Shown here: positions 38,126 through 46,639 of the stretch, piece by piece | Position numbering within the stretch: position 1 is the stretch's first letter | Layout: every line of letters begins with the position of its first letter | NCBI RefSeq assembly: GCF_001015195.1 | Contig: NZ_LDES01000001.1 | Span: 25,859 to 89,858, forward strand | Length of the DNA: 64,000 bases | Direction of reading: 5' to 3' | Origin: Sphingomonas sp. Y57 | GTDB lineage: Bacteria > Pseudomonadota > Alphaproteobacteria > Sphingomonadales > Sphingomonadaceae | Notes under the pieces: model-generated | The model's database searches: none | The model's input: the letters and a program-made list of their open reading frames with translations, nothing else | Told to the model about the DNA's origin: nothing | Translations under genes and position numbers: made by a program

Positions 38126-41100
38126 ATGATCGGTATCGTCAAGGTCGCCCTGCATCGTCCGCTGACCTTCATCGTCATGGCGATCCTGATCGCGATCGCG
38201 GGCACGCTGGCAGCGCTGCGCATGCCGGTCGATATCTTCCCCGACATCCGCATTCCGGTGATCGCGGTTGCCTGGCAATATGCCGGGCTGCCGCCGGAGG
38301 ACATGGCGGACCGGATCATCAGCCCCTATGAGCGGGTGCTGACCACCACGGTCAACGACATCGATCATATCGAGAGCCAGTCGCTGCTCGGCGTCGGGAT
38401 CGTCAAGATCTACTTCCAGCCGGGCGCCGATATCCGCACTGCGACCGCGCAGGTCACTTCGGTTTCGCAGACCGTGCTGCGCCAGCTCCCGCCGGGAACC
38501 ACCCCGCCGCTGATCCTCAACTATAACGCCTCGACCGTGCCGATCCTGCAGCTTGCCCTGTCGGGCAAGGGGCTGTCGGAGCAGGAACTGTTCGACATCG
38601 GCCAGAACCAGATCCGGCCGCAGCTCGTCACCGTGCCCGGCCTTGCCATGCCCTTCCCGTCGGGCGGCAAGCAGCGGCAGGTCCAGATCGATCTCAACCC
38701 GCTTGCCCTCCAGTCGAAGGGGCTGTCGGCGCAGGATGTCGGCGCCGCGATCGCCGCGCAGAACCAGATCAATCCCGCCGGCTTCGTCAAGATCGGCGAG
38801 ACCCAGTACAGTGTCCGTCTCAACAACGCGCCGGCGTCGATCGAGGCGCTCAACAACCTGCCCGTGAAGGTGGTCAACGGCGCAACCATCTACATGCGCG
38901 ACGTCGCCTATGTCCGTGACGGCAGCGCGCCGCAACAGAATATCGTCCATGTCGAAGGAAGCCGTTCGGCCCTGCTGACGGTCCTCAAGAACGGCGCGAC
39001 GTCGACCCTGGCGATCGTCGCGGGCGTCAAGGACAAGCTGCCGAGCATTGCCGCGACCCTGCCCGAGAGCCTGCGCATCCTGCCAATCGGGGATCAGTCG
39101 CTGTTCGTGAAGGCGGCAGTTCAGGGTGTCATCCACGAAGGTGCGATTGCTGCGGCGCTGACCTCGCTGATGATCCTGCTTTTCCTCGGTTCTTGGCGGT
39201 CGACGATCATCATCGCGCTGTCGATCCCGCTCGCCATCCTCGGCGCTATCGCGGTGCTCGGCGCCTTCGGCCAGACACTCAACGTCATGACACTGGGGGG
39301 GCTCGCGCTCGCGGTCGGCATTCTCGTCGACGATGCGACGGTGACGATCGAGAATATCAACTGGCATCTCGAGCAGGGGAAGGGCGTGATCGAGGCGATC
39401 CTGGCCGGGGCCGCGCAGATCGTCACCCCGGCCTTCGTCTCGCTGCTGTGCATCTGCATCGTGTTCGTGCCGATGTTCTTCCTGCCCGGCGTCGCCGGCT
39501 TCCTGTTCGTGCCGATGGCGCTGTCGGTCGTCTTCGCGATGATCGCGTCCTTCGTGCTGTCGCGCACGCTGGTGCCGACGATGGCGATGTACCTGCTGAA
39601 GGCGCACCGGCCCGGCGATGAGGACGCGCATCTCGCCGGCACGTCCGGCTCGGGCAATCCGCTGGTCCGTTTCCAGCGCGGCTTCGAACATCGCTTCGAG
39701 AAGGTCCGGGCCGGCTATGTCGGCCTGCTGCGCCGGGCGCTCCAGGCGCGCAAGCCCTTCCTGCTCGGCTTCATGGCCGTCGTGCTGCTGTCGTTCGGCC
39801 TGCTGCCCTTCCTCGGCAGCAACTTCTTCCCGTCGGTGGACTCCGGCCAGATCGCGATGCACGTTCGCGTTCCCGCCGGAACCCGCATCGAGCAGACCGC
39901 CGCGACCTTCGATCGCATCGGCCGTGAGGTCCGCAGGATCGTGCCTGCGACCGAGCTGGCGTCGGTCACCGACAATATCGGCCTGCCGGTCAGCTCCATC
40001 AACACGGTCTACAGCAACAGCGGTACGATCGGCCCGCAGGACGGCGATATGCTGATCGCGCTTGCCGAGGATCACCGCCCGACGGAGCAGATCGTCGCCG
40101 AGCTGCGCCGCGAGTTGCCGCGCCGCTTCCCCGGCGTGACCTTCTCCTTCCTGCCAGCCGACATCACCAGCCAGATCCTCAATTTCGGAGCGCCGGCCCC
40201 GATCGACATCCAGATCTCGGGGAAGAAGGCGGACGACAATCGCGCCTATGCGCAGAAACTGCTGTCCAGGATCGCGACCATTCCCGGCCTGGCCGACGCG
40301 CGCATTCAGCAACCGGCGCGTGCGCCGCAGCTCAACGTCGACGTCGATCGCTCCCGCGTCGGCCAATATGGACTGACCGAGCGTGACGTCACCACCAGCC
40401 TGGCGAGCCAGCTTGCCGGCACTTCCCAGACCGCGCCGGTCTTCTTCGTCAATCCGGAGAACGGGGTGCAATATCCGGTCGTGGCGCAGGCGCCCGAATA
40501 TCTGGTCGGATCGATGGGCGACCTGTCCAACCTGCCGGTGTCGGGCGCGGCCAACGTGCCGGTGCAGCCGCTCGGCGGCCTTGCCGCAATCGAACGCTCG
40601 AGCACGGTGCCGGTCGTCTCGCACTATAATATCCAGCCGGTGCTCGACATCTTCGCGACGACGCAAGGCCGCGACCTGGGCGCCGTCGCGGGCGATGTCC
40701 GGCGTGCCATCAAGGAATTGGAAGCGGAGCAACCCAAGGGCGTTACGGTCACCATCCGCGGCCAATATGCGACGATGAATACCGCCTTTTCAGGGCTCGG
40801 CTTCGGCCTGCTCGGGGCGATCGTGCTGATCTACCTCCTGATTGTCGTCAACTTCCAGAGCTGGGTCGACCCTTTCGTCATCATCACCGCGCTGCCCGCG
40901 GCGCTCGCCGGCATCGTATGGATGCTGTTCACCACCGGCACGACGCTATCGGTGCCCGCGCTCACCGGCGCGATCATGTGCATGGGCGTGGCGACCGCCA
41001 ACTCCATCCTTGTGGTCAGCTTCGCGCGGGAAAGGCTCGCCGAGCTCGGCGACGCGACCCAGGCCGCGATCGAAGCCGGCATGGTCCGCTTCCGCCCGGT

Positions 41101-41320
41101 GCTGATGACCGCGCTCGCCATGATCATCGGCATGGCGCCGATGGCGTTCGGGCTGGGCGAGGGTGGCGAGCAGAACGCCCCGCTCGGCCGGGCCGTGATC
41201 GGCGGCCTGATCTGCGCCACCATCGCCACCCTGTTCTTCGTCCCAACCGTCTTTGCCCTGGCGCACCGCAAGAAAGGCGCCCAGGCCGTCTCCTTGGAAA
41301 TGCAGTCCAGCCATGCCTGA
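38126..41320 (+). CDS. RND efflux transporter, inner-membrane permease
   Basis: Proton-driven inner-membrane pump of a tripartite exporter, 1064 residues with twelve membrane helices and two large periplasmic loops. Start MIGIVKVALHRPLTFIVMAI; TM4 carries the proton-relay pair in LAVGILVDDATVTIENI near 400; later helices in ALPAALAGIVWMLFTTGTTL near 935 and MGVATANSILVVSFARERL. The ATG at 38126 fits the usual N-terminus; the open frame before it lacks membrane character. The sequence type resembles the hydrophobe/aromatic exporter branch more than metal pumps. The adaptor gene overlaps its end by 8 bp. The permease comes first in this operon, an unusual order. Confidence 0.95.
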   Translation: MIGIVKVALHRPLTFIVMAILIAIAGTLAALRMPVDIFPDIRIPVIAVAWQYAGLPPEDMADRIISPYERVLTTTVNDIDHIESQSLLGVGIVKIYFQPGADIRTATAQVTSVSQTVLRQLPPGTTPPLILNYNASTVPILQLALSGKGLSEQELFDIGQNQIRPQLVTVPGLAMPFPSGGKQRQVQIDLNPLALQSKGLSAQDVGAAIAAQNQINPAGFVKIGETQYSVRLNNAPASIEALNNLPVKVVNGATIYMRDVAYVRDGSAPQQNIVHVEGSRSALLTVLKNGATSTLAIVAGVKDKLPSIAATLPESLRILPIGDQSLFVKAAVQGVIHEGAIAAALTSLMILLFLGSWRSTIIIALSIPLAILGAIAVLGAFGQTLNVMTLGGLALAVGILVDDATVTIENINWHLEQGKGVIEAILAGAAQIVTPAFVSLLCICIVFVPMFFLPGVAGFLFVPMALSVVFAMIASFVLSRTLVPTMAMYLLKAHRPGDEDAHLAGTSGSGNPLVRFQRGFEHRFEKVRAGYVGLLRRALQARKPFLLGFMAVVLLSFGLLPFLGSNFFPSVDSGQIAMHVRVPAGTRIEQTAATFDRIGREVRRIVPATELASVTDNIGLPVSSINTVYSNSGTIGPQDGDMLIALAEDHRPTEQIVAELRRELPRRFPGVTFSFLPADITSQILNFGAPAPIDIQISGKKADDNRAYAQKLLSRIATIPGLADARIQQPARAPQLNVDVDRSRVGQYGLTERDVTTSLASQLAGTSQTAPVFFVNPENGVQYPVVAQAPEYLVGSMGDLSNLPVSGAANVPVQPLGGLAAIERSSTVPVVSHYNIQPVLDIFATTQGRDLGAVAGDVRRAIKELEAEQPKGVTVTIRGQYATMNTAFSGLGFGLLGAIVLIYLLIVVNFQSWVDPFVIITALPAALAGIVWMLFTTGTTLSVPALTGAIMCMGVATANSILVVSFARERLAELGDATQAAIEAGMVRFRPVLMTALAMIIGMAPMAFGLGEGGEQNAPLGRAVIGGLICATIATLFFVPTVFALAHRKKGAQAVSLEMQSSHA

Positions 41321-42521
41321 GCCCGCCAGCATCCCGGAAACCCAGACCGATAGCGGCCTCGACGGCCGTACCCTCAAGCGGGTCGGAATCGGTGCCGGCG
41401 CCGTTGCGCTGATCGTCGTCGGCCTCGGTGTCGCATCGCGCATCAGCGCCACCAACGAATTGCGCCAGACCGCGGCCGATGCCGCGGTGCCGACCGTGGC
41501 GGTGGTGCTGCCTGCCGTCGACGGGGAGGGCGCGAAGCTGATGCTCCCCGGCAACGTCCAGGCGTTCAACAGTGCGGCCATCTACGCGCGAACCAATGGC
41601 TATGTCCGTCGCTGGCTCGCCGACATCGGCGATCGGGTACACGCAGGCCAGCCGCTCGCGGTGCTCGACGCGCCGGAGCTCGACCAGCAGCTCGCGGCGG
41701 CCCGCGCCGATTATCAGACCGCCCTTGCCAACCAGCGTCTCGCCGACATCACCGCGAAGCGTTGGAGCGCGATGCTCGCGCAGGACGCCGTCTCGCGGCA
41801 GGAGGCGGACGAAAAGGCGGGCGATCTGGCCGCGCGCACCGCACTGTCCAACGCCGCGCTGGCCAATGTGAAGCGGCTCCAGGCGTTGCAGGGCTTCACC
41901 CGGCTGACGGCGCCGTTCGACGGCGTGGTGACGAGCCGGTCGGCACAGATCGGCGCTCTCGTGGTCGCGGGCAATGCGGCCGCGCAACCACTCTTCACCG
42001 TGTCGGACACGCACCGTGTCCGCGTCTATGTTCGTGTGCCGCAGGGCTATTCGGCATCGATCCGCCCCGGCATGGGAGCAACGCTGTCATTGCCCGAATA
42101 TCCGGGACGCACCTTCACCGCGACGCTGACCCGCAGCGCGGGCGCGGTCGACACGCAGTCTGGCGCGGTTCTGGTCGAGCTTCAGGCCGACAATCGGGAC
42201 AGCGCGCTCAAGCCGGGCGCCTTCGCCCAGGTCAGCTTCCAGGTGGGTGCGGGCCAGGGCAACGGTGTCAGCCTGCCCGGCAGCGCGATCCTCTACGGCA
42301 AGGACGGGCCGACCGTGGCGGTGGTCGGTCGCGACGGCCATGTCACCGTCAAGCCCGTCACCATCGCCCGCGACGAAGGCGCCACGGTGCTGCTGTCGGA
42401 CGGCGTGGCCCGGGGCGAGCGGGTGATTGATACGCCGCCCGACGCGATCCGCAACGGCGATCGGGTGCGTGTGCAGGCGACGGCCGCGGTCGGCGGAAAG
42501 GGCACCGCTCATGCGGGCTGA
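41313..42521 (+). CDS. RND efflux periplasmic adaptor (membrane fusion protein)
   Basis: A 402-residue adaptor linking permease and outer-membrane channel. One membrane anchor near residues 22-45 (VGIGAGAVALIVVGLGVA), then barrel-sandwich hybrid halves (GYVRRWLADIGDRVHAGQPL and GFTRLTAPFDGVVTSRSAQI) around an alpha hairpin (about 108-185), and beta-barrel plus membrane-proximal domains. Overlaps the permease by 8 bp and the outer-membrane gene by 11 bp, so all three are translated together. Confidence 0.95.
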   Translation: MPEPASIPETQTDSGLDGRTLKRVGIGAGAVALIVVGLGVASRISATNELRQTAADAAVPTVAVVLPAVDGEGAKLMLPGNVQAFNSAAIYARTNGYVRRWLADIGDRVHAGQPLAVLDAPELDQQLAAARADYQTALANQRLADITAKRWSAMLAQDAVSRQEADEKAGDLAARTALSNAALANVKRLQALQGFTRLTAPFDGVVTSRSAQIGALVVAGNAAAQPLFTVSDTHRVRVYVRVPQGYSASIRPGMGATLSLPEYPGRTFTATLTRSAGAVDTQSGAVLVELQADNRDSALKPGAFAQVSFQVGAGQGNGVSLPGSAILYGKDGPTVAVVGRDGHVTVKPVTIARDEGATVLLSDGVARGERVIDTPPDAIRNGDRVRVQATAAVGGKGTAHAG

Positions 42522-43911
42522 CGGCCGCGTCGGGGCGCTGGCCCTGGCTTTGGCGATGCTGGCGGGCTGCTCAATGGCGCCCACCTATCGCCCGCCGCTC
42601 ACGCCCGTTCCACATGATTTCAAGGAGGTCGAAGGCTGGATCGCCGCGACGCCGATGGACGCCGCGCCGCGTGGCGACTGGTGGGCCGCGTTCGACGACC
42701 CGGTGCTCGACGATCTGATCGCCCGCGCGGCGCGGGCCAGCCCGACACTGGACGCCGCGCTTGCCCGATACAATCAGGCGCGCGCGGCGGCGCGGATCGA
42801 AGCCGCCGACCTGTTCCCGCAGGTCGTGGCCGGCGCCGACGCGGGCCGCCAGCGCGTGTCGGGCAACCGCTTCAACGGCAACGGTGCCGCGCAGACCTAC
42901 AATCAGTACACGGTGGGCGCGACGCTCGATTATGAACTCGACCTGTGGGGCCGCATACGCAACGGCGCCAAGGCCGCACGCGCCGATGCCGAGGCGAGCG
43001 GGGACGATCTCGCCTCGGCCCGGCTCAGCCTGCAGGCCGCCGTCGCCGATGCCTATGCGCGGCTCCGCGGGCTGGACGCCGAGGCGGAATTGTTGCGCCA
43101 GACTGTCGAGGCCTTCGCCAAGGCCTATGCGCTGACCGCGAAGCGCCACGATGGCGGCATCGCCTCGGGCATCGACGTCAACCGGGCCCGGACGGTGCTC
43201 GACAACGCCCGCGCCCAGATATCGGCGATCGCCAACCAGCGCGCGGCTACCGAGCATGAGATCGCCGCGCTGGTTGGTGCGGTCGCGTCGGACTTCGCGA
43301 TTCCGGTACGCGAGCAACCGTTGCTGTCGCCGGCGATACCGGCTGGCGCCCCCTCCGCACTGCTCCAGCGACGACCCGACATCGCGGCGGCCGAACGGCG
43401 GATGTTCGCGGCCAATGCACGGATCGGCGTCGCGCGCGCGGCCTTCTTCCCGACATTGACGCTCGGCCTTTCCGGCGGCTGGCAGACGACGCATGGCGAA
43501 CTGCTGGCCGCACCGAACGGCTTCTGGGGGCTCGGGCCCGCCTCGACCCTGTTGTCCCTGTTCGACGGCGGCCGGCGCAAGGCAGGGGTGCGCCTGTCGC
43601 GCGCCGAATATGAGGAACTGGCGGCCGACTATCGCGGCACCGTGTTGACGGCCTTCCGCGAGGTCGAGGACGCGTTGGCGGCAAGCCGCCACCTCACCGA
43701 CCAGATCGCCCAGCAGCGCAGCGCCGCGACCGCGGCCGAGCGGACAAGCGAACTCGCCCTGACCCGCTATCGCGACGGTGCAGCCGATTATCTGGAGGTG
43801 GTGACGGCGCAGACCGACGCGCTCGACGCCCGGCGGGCGCTACTGTCGGCGGAGACCCAGCGCATGCGCGCCAGCGTCGCGCTGGTACGGGCCCTGGGCG
43901 GAGCGGCCTGA
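42511..43911 (+). CDS. Outer-membrane efflux lipoprotein, NodT family
   Basis: A 466-residue TolC-like channel lipoprotein. Lipobox LAGC at 17-20, mature start CSMAPTYRPP, then two repeats of the efflux-protein domain: LIARAARASPTLDAALARYN, DYELDLWGRIRNGAKAARAD and LLQRRPDIAAAERRMFAANA are all typical. Last gene of the operon, followed by a strong hairpin. ATG at 42511 sits inside the adaptor gene end. Confidence 0.95.
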   Translation: MRADGRVGALALALAMLAGCSMAPTYRPPLTPVPHDFKEVEGWIAATPMDAAPRGDWWAAFDDPVLDDLIARAARASPTLDAALARYNQARAAARIEAADLFPQVVAGADAGRQRVSGNRFNGNGAAQTYNQYTVGATLDYELDLWGRIRNGAKAARADAEASGDDLASARLSLQAAVADAYARLRGLDAEAELLRQTVEAFAKAYALTAKRHDGGIASGIDVNRARTVLDNARAQISAIANQRAATEHEIAALVGAVASDFAIPVREQPLLSPAIPAGAPSALLQRRPDIAAAERRMFAANARIGVARAAFFPTLTLGLSGGWQTTHGELLAAPNGFWGLGPASTLLSLFDGGRRKAGVRLSRAEYEELAADYRGTVLTAFREVEDALAASRHLTDQIAQQRSAATAAERTSELALTRYRDGAADYLEVVTAQTDALDARRALLSAETQRMRASVALVRALGGAA

Positions 43912-43922
43912 AGCCACCCGGC

Positions 43923-43950
43923 CGTCATGCCGGCCTCCGCCGGCATGACG
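43923..43950. terminator. Bidirectional terminator / REP-like hairpin after the RND operon
   Basis: CGTCATGCCGGC (43923-43934) and GCCGGCATGACG (43939-43950) form a perfect 12-bp stem with a CTCC loop, followed by TGCTTTTCC. It fits an intrinsic terminator for the efflux operon and for the convergent gene. The GTCATnCCGGC core belongs to the same repeat family as 58492-58584. Confidence 0.75.
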
Positions 43951-43969
43951 TGCTTTTCCTCGACCCGCC

Positions 43970-44557
43970 TTAGAGCGCCAATGTCGCGGCCAGCCTGCGG
44001 TATTTCTCGACATCCTTGTCGAAGAAATAGAGCGCCGGCGCCTCATAGGTGACGAGGTAGAGCTTGCCGTCGACGAACGTGCCGATGGCCTCGCCCTTGC
44101 GCCGCACGCCATCGTCTTCGCGCGCGAAACGGTAGGTGAAGCGGATCGCCTTGTGCCCGCTCAGCGTCGCCGGCTCCTGGCTGTCGATGTCCATCTGGGT
44201 CACCGAATATTGGATACGATAGGTCGACTCCAACATCACGGGGATGTCGGTGATCAGCATGTCGGCCGCCACCTTGGGCAGCGGCTGGTGCTTCTTGTCG
44301 ATCTCGCGGACCAGTGGCTTCCCGCTCGGGATGCCGCCGAAGAAGGTGATCTTGTTGAGCTGGTCCCCGTCGCGGGTCCATATCTCGACATTCTTGCCGT
44401 CCTTGCGGCTCAGCCGGTTCCATTCGTCGACCGGTGCGGCCGAGAAGCTCGACCCGGCGATGTTCGGGCGGGGCCCGGCCGAAACCAGCGAATTGGCCGA
44501 TGCGGGCGGCATGGCGGCGAGACACAGGAACATTCCGATCGGAAGGTGCTTCATCAT
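43970..44557 (-). CDS. Exported protein of unknown function (third gene of M48 operon)
   Basis: A 195-residue protein with signal peptide (residues 1-22, LPIGMFLCLAAMPPASA). The mature part is beta-rich: DEWNRLSRKDGKNVEIWTRDG, LNKITFFGGIPSGKPLVREI, ITDIPVMLESTYRIQYSVTQ and KAIRFTYRFAREDDGVRRKG, with a final FVDGKLYLVTYEAPALYFFD. This strand pattern suggests a lipocalin- or LolA-like sheet but no family is recognised. It follows the M48 gene after 7 bp, so it belongs to the same unit. Convergent with the efflux operon. Confidence 0.85.
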   Translation of the reverse strand: MMKHLPIGMFLCLAAMPPASANSLVSAGPRPNIAGSSFSAAPVDEWNRLSRKDGKNVEIWTRDGDQLNKITFFGGIPSGKPLVREIDKKHQPLPKVAADMLITDIPVMLESTYRIQYSVTQMDIDSQEPATLSGHKAIRFTYRFAREDDGVRRKGEAIGTFVDGKLYLVTYEAPALYFFDKDVEKYRRLAATLAL

Positions 44558-44564
44558 CCTGTCC

Positions 44565-45755
44565 TCAATTCGCGACCAGGGCGCGGATCATCTTGGCGTC
44601 GCCCGCTTCCGGCCTCGCGGTCAGATAGGCGCTCAGGGCCCGGCGACCTTCATCGACCTGCCCATTGCGGAGCAGCGCCAGCCCCAGATTGCGATCCAGC
44701 TCCGGGGCGGCATATCCGGCGGCGCGGGCGTCGCGATAATATTGTGCCGCGATCTGCAGGTCGCGCGGGTTGCCGCGCGTGCGGTAGAGTTCGGCGCGGG
44801 CGAAGAGCAGATCCGGTCCCCAACCGGAATCCGCCGCGAGCGACTGCAGGATATATTCGGTGCCGCCAAAATCGTTGCGCTTGATCTGCGCGGCCAGGAA
44901 GCGCGGCAGATAGGGCGCCATGGCGGCACGATATTCCTTGGCGCGCGCATCGCCGCCCGCCGGCATCTTCGCCGCGGCCTCGGCCAGATAGATCGATCGG
45001 TTGAGCGCCGTGGGATGCGAGTCGAAATAGCCGGCCGTGTATTTCTGCTTGGGCTTCTGGTTGCGCCCGGCGGCCGTCGCGTCCTGCTCGTTCATCAGGT
45101 TGCGCCACACCTCCGAAGCCGTGATCGCAGGATAGCCGGACGAGGCCGCATATTTCAGGCCGAGGAGATCGGCGTCGACCTCCTGCGTTCGATCATAGCT
45201 GTACATGCCCCGCGCGATGATCGTCTGGGTGAAGCTGGTGTCGCTGTTGGCCAGCGCGCCCCATAGGTTGATCCAGGCCATCGCGTCGGTCGCCCTGCGC
45301 TTTTGCTGGAACCCGGTCAGGCTATGCCGCAGCTCGAAATGTGCGAACTCGTGACCAAGCACCGCCGCCAGTTCCGCCTCGCTGCGCGACCGCAGCAGCA
45401 GGCCCGACCAGACCTGCATCGCGCCATTGGCCATCATCGATGCGTTGAAATCCGGGATTTCCATCGCATAGATGCGGATGCCGGCGCAGCGCTCAGCGCT
45501 CACTTCGCGGCACAGCACCTCGCGGAGATAGGTTTCCAGCCCGGCTTCGCGGATCCGCAGGGGGGTGTCGCGCAGGCCGCGTTCGGCCTCGTCGGCCTGC
45601 ATCCAGACGCCGCGTTCGTCGACGGTCCGGGGTTCGTAGGCACGGGTGTAGGTCGGTAGCTCCAACCCCGGCTCGGCAGCGCTCGACGGCCAGGGACCGA
45701 GCAGCGCCAGGCCGGAGACCGCCACACCCAGGGCGACATGGGACAGGCGTCGCAT
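44565..45755 (-). CDS. Exported M48-family zinc metallopeptidase
   Basis: A 396-residue periplasmic peptidase with signal peptide (1-27). The zinc motif HEFAH is at 135-139 (AVLGHEFAHFELRH), third ligand in RTQEVDADLLGLKYAASSGY near 175. The C-terminal part after about 270 is helical and TPR-like (DLLFARAELYRTRGNPRDLQ, LGLALLRNGQVDEGRRALSA), as in BepA-type proteins that act in outer-membrane protein quality control. Starts 1 bp after the stop of the upstream gene, ends 7 bp before the next. Role inferred from family. Confidence 0.92.
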   Translation of the reverse strand: MRRLSHVALGVAVSGLALLGPWPSSAAEPGLELPTYTRAYEPRTVDERGVWMQADEAERGLRDTPLRIREAGLETYLREVLCREVSAERCAGIRIYAMEIPDFNASMMANGAMQVWSGLLLRSRSEAELAAVLGHEFAHFELRHSLTGFQQKRRATDAMAWINLWGALANSDTSFTQTIIARGMYSYDRTQEVDADLLGLKYAASSGYPAITASEVWRNLMNEQDATAAGRNQKPKQKYTAGYFDSHPTALNRSIYLAEAAAKMPAGGDARAKEYRAAMAPYLPRFLAAQIKRNDFGGTEYILQSLAADSGWGPDLLFARAELYRTRGNPRDLQIAAQYYRDARAAGYAAPELDRNLGLALLRNGQVDEGRRALSAYLTARPEAGDAKMIRALVAN

Positions 45756-45756
45756 C

Positions 45757-46524
45757 CTATTCGCCCGCCGCCGGCGATGCGATCGCCGTCGTCGGCGCCT
45801 CGGCCGGCCTGCCCGGAAAGCCTTCGAGCAACTGCCTGACCCGCTTGGCCGCGCCTTCGGCCGTGCGCACGTCGCCGCCCATCTGCCAGTCGGCGTTCAA
45901 CCAGACGAGTTCGCCACTCTTCAGGTCGACCAGGCCGGCATGGCCCTTGTGCACGCCGGACGACACGCCAGCGCCGGGGGCGAACATAGAGACGATCTGC
46001 AATATCTTGCGACCGGTCGACCCATATTCGTCATGCACGTTGATGAAGAGCGCATAGTCGCCGCCTTCCAGCGACTTTAACCCGGCGATGCCGTTGCCAA
46101 CGCCCCAGTCGAAGCTGTTCTTGCGTTTCTTGGTGGGCAACCGGTTACCGGAAAAGAACTGATATTCGATCACGGATTCGGCGACCGCGCCGAACAGGTG
46201 TGAATATTCGGCTACCAGCGCACCCTCGCCGGACGCGGCTTCGTCATAGCTGATCACGACATTGCCCAGACCCGTCTGAGCATCGGCCAGGGCCCGGGCG
46301 ATATTCTCGCGCGCCTGGATCGTCCAGTCGGCATTGGGTTCGGGCATGCCGCCGGTCGATTGTTCGCCCACCCAGATGGTGGGCCGCATCAGGACGATGC
46401 GGGCGGTGCCGGGCGCCAGGGTGAAGCCCGGCTTGTTCCCCGTCTTCTCCTGCGCCGCGGCAGATATGCCCGTCGACGCGATCGCCACGGCGCAGGCCGC
46501 GCGCAAAAGCCATCTGATCTTCAT
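45757..46524 (-). CDS. Exported protein of unknown function (first gene of M48 operon)
   Basis: A 255-residue protein with signal peptide (1-24, ACAVAIASTGISAAAQ). Conserved-looking parts: ARIVLMRPTIWVGEQSTGGM, DWTIQARENIARALADAQTG, SYDEAASGEGALVAEYSHLF and GHAGLVDLKSGELVWLNADW. The last pattern (AxLVDLxSGExVWxN) recurs in CsgG/LpoB-type proteins built on an anticodon-binding-like fold, so a similar fold is possible; this is inference from pattern only. Heads the operon with the M48 peptidase. No promoter clearly seen in the 73 bp to the ilvD terminator. Confidence 0.85.
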   Translation of the reverse strand: MKIRWLLRAACAVAIASTGISAAAQEKTGNKPGFTLAPGTARIVLMRPTIWVGEQSTGGMPEPNADWTIQARENIARALADAQTGLGNVVISYDEAASGEGALVAEYSHLFGAVAESVIEYQFFSGNRLPTKKRKNSFDWGVGNGIAGLKSLEGGDYALFINVHDEYGSTGRKILQIVSMFAPGAGVSSGVHKGHAGLVDLKSGELVWLNADWQMGGDVRTAEGAAKRVRQLLEGFPGRPAEAPTTAIASPAAGE

Positions 46525-46597
46525 GAGGCCCCCCTCCGGAGGCCATCATCCGATCAAAGCGCGGCGTTGGAAAGCAGTCCGCACCGTATCGGTGCAT

Positions 46598-46628
46598 TCT
46601 CCCGCCCGTCCTGTGGCCGGGCGGGAGA
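46598..46628 (-). terminator. Terminator of ilvD
   Basis: An 11-bp perfect stem (46598-46608 with 46618-46628, GC-rich) and a 9-nt loop, 12 bp after the ilvD stop. No T-run on the minus strand. Confidence 0.65.
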
Positions 46629-46639
46629 GTAAGCAGGGG

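Noticed and set aside
38060..40765. A 901-codon minus-strand frame opposite the RND permease
   Set aside because: Same antisense-shadow composition; the permease frame has all family motifs and membrane helices.
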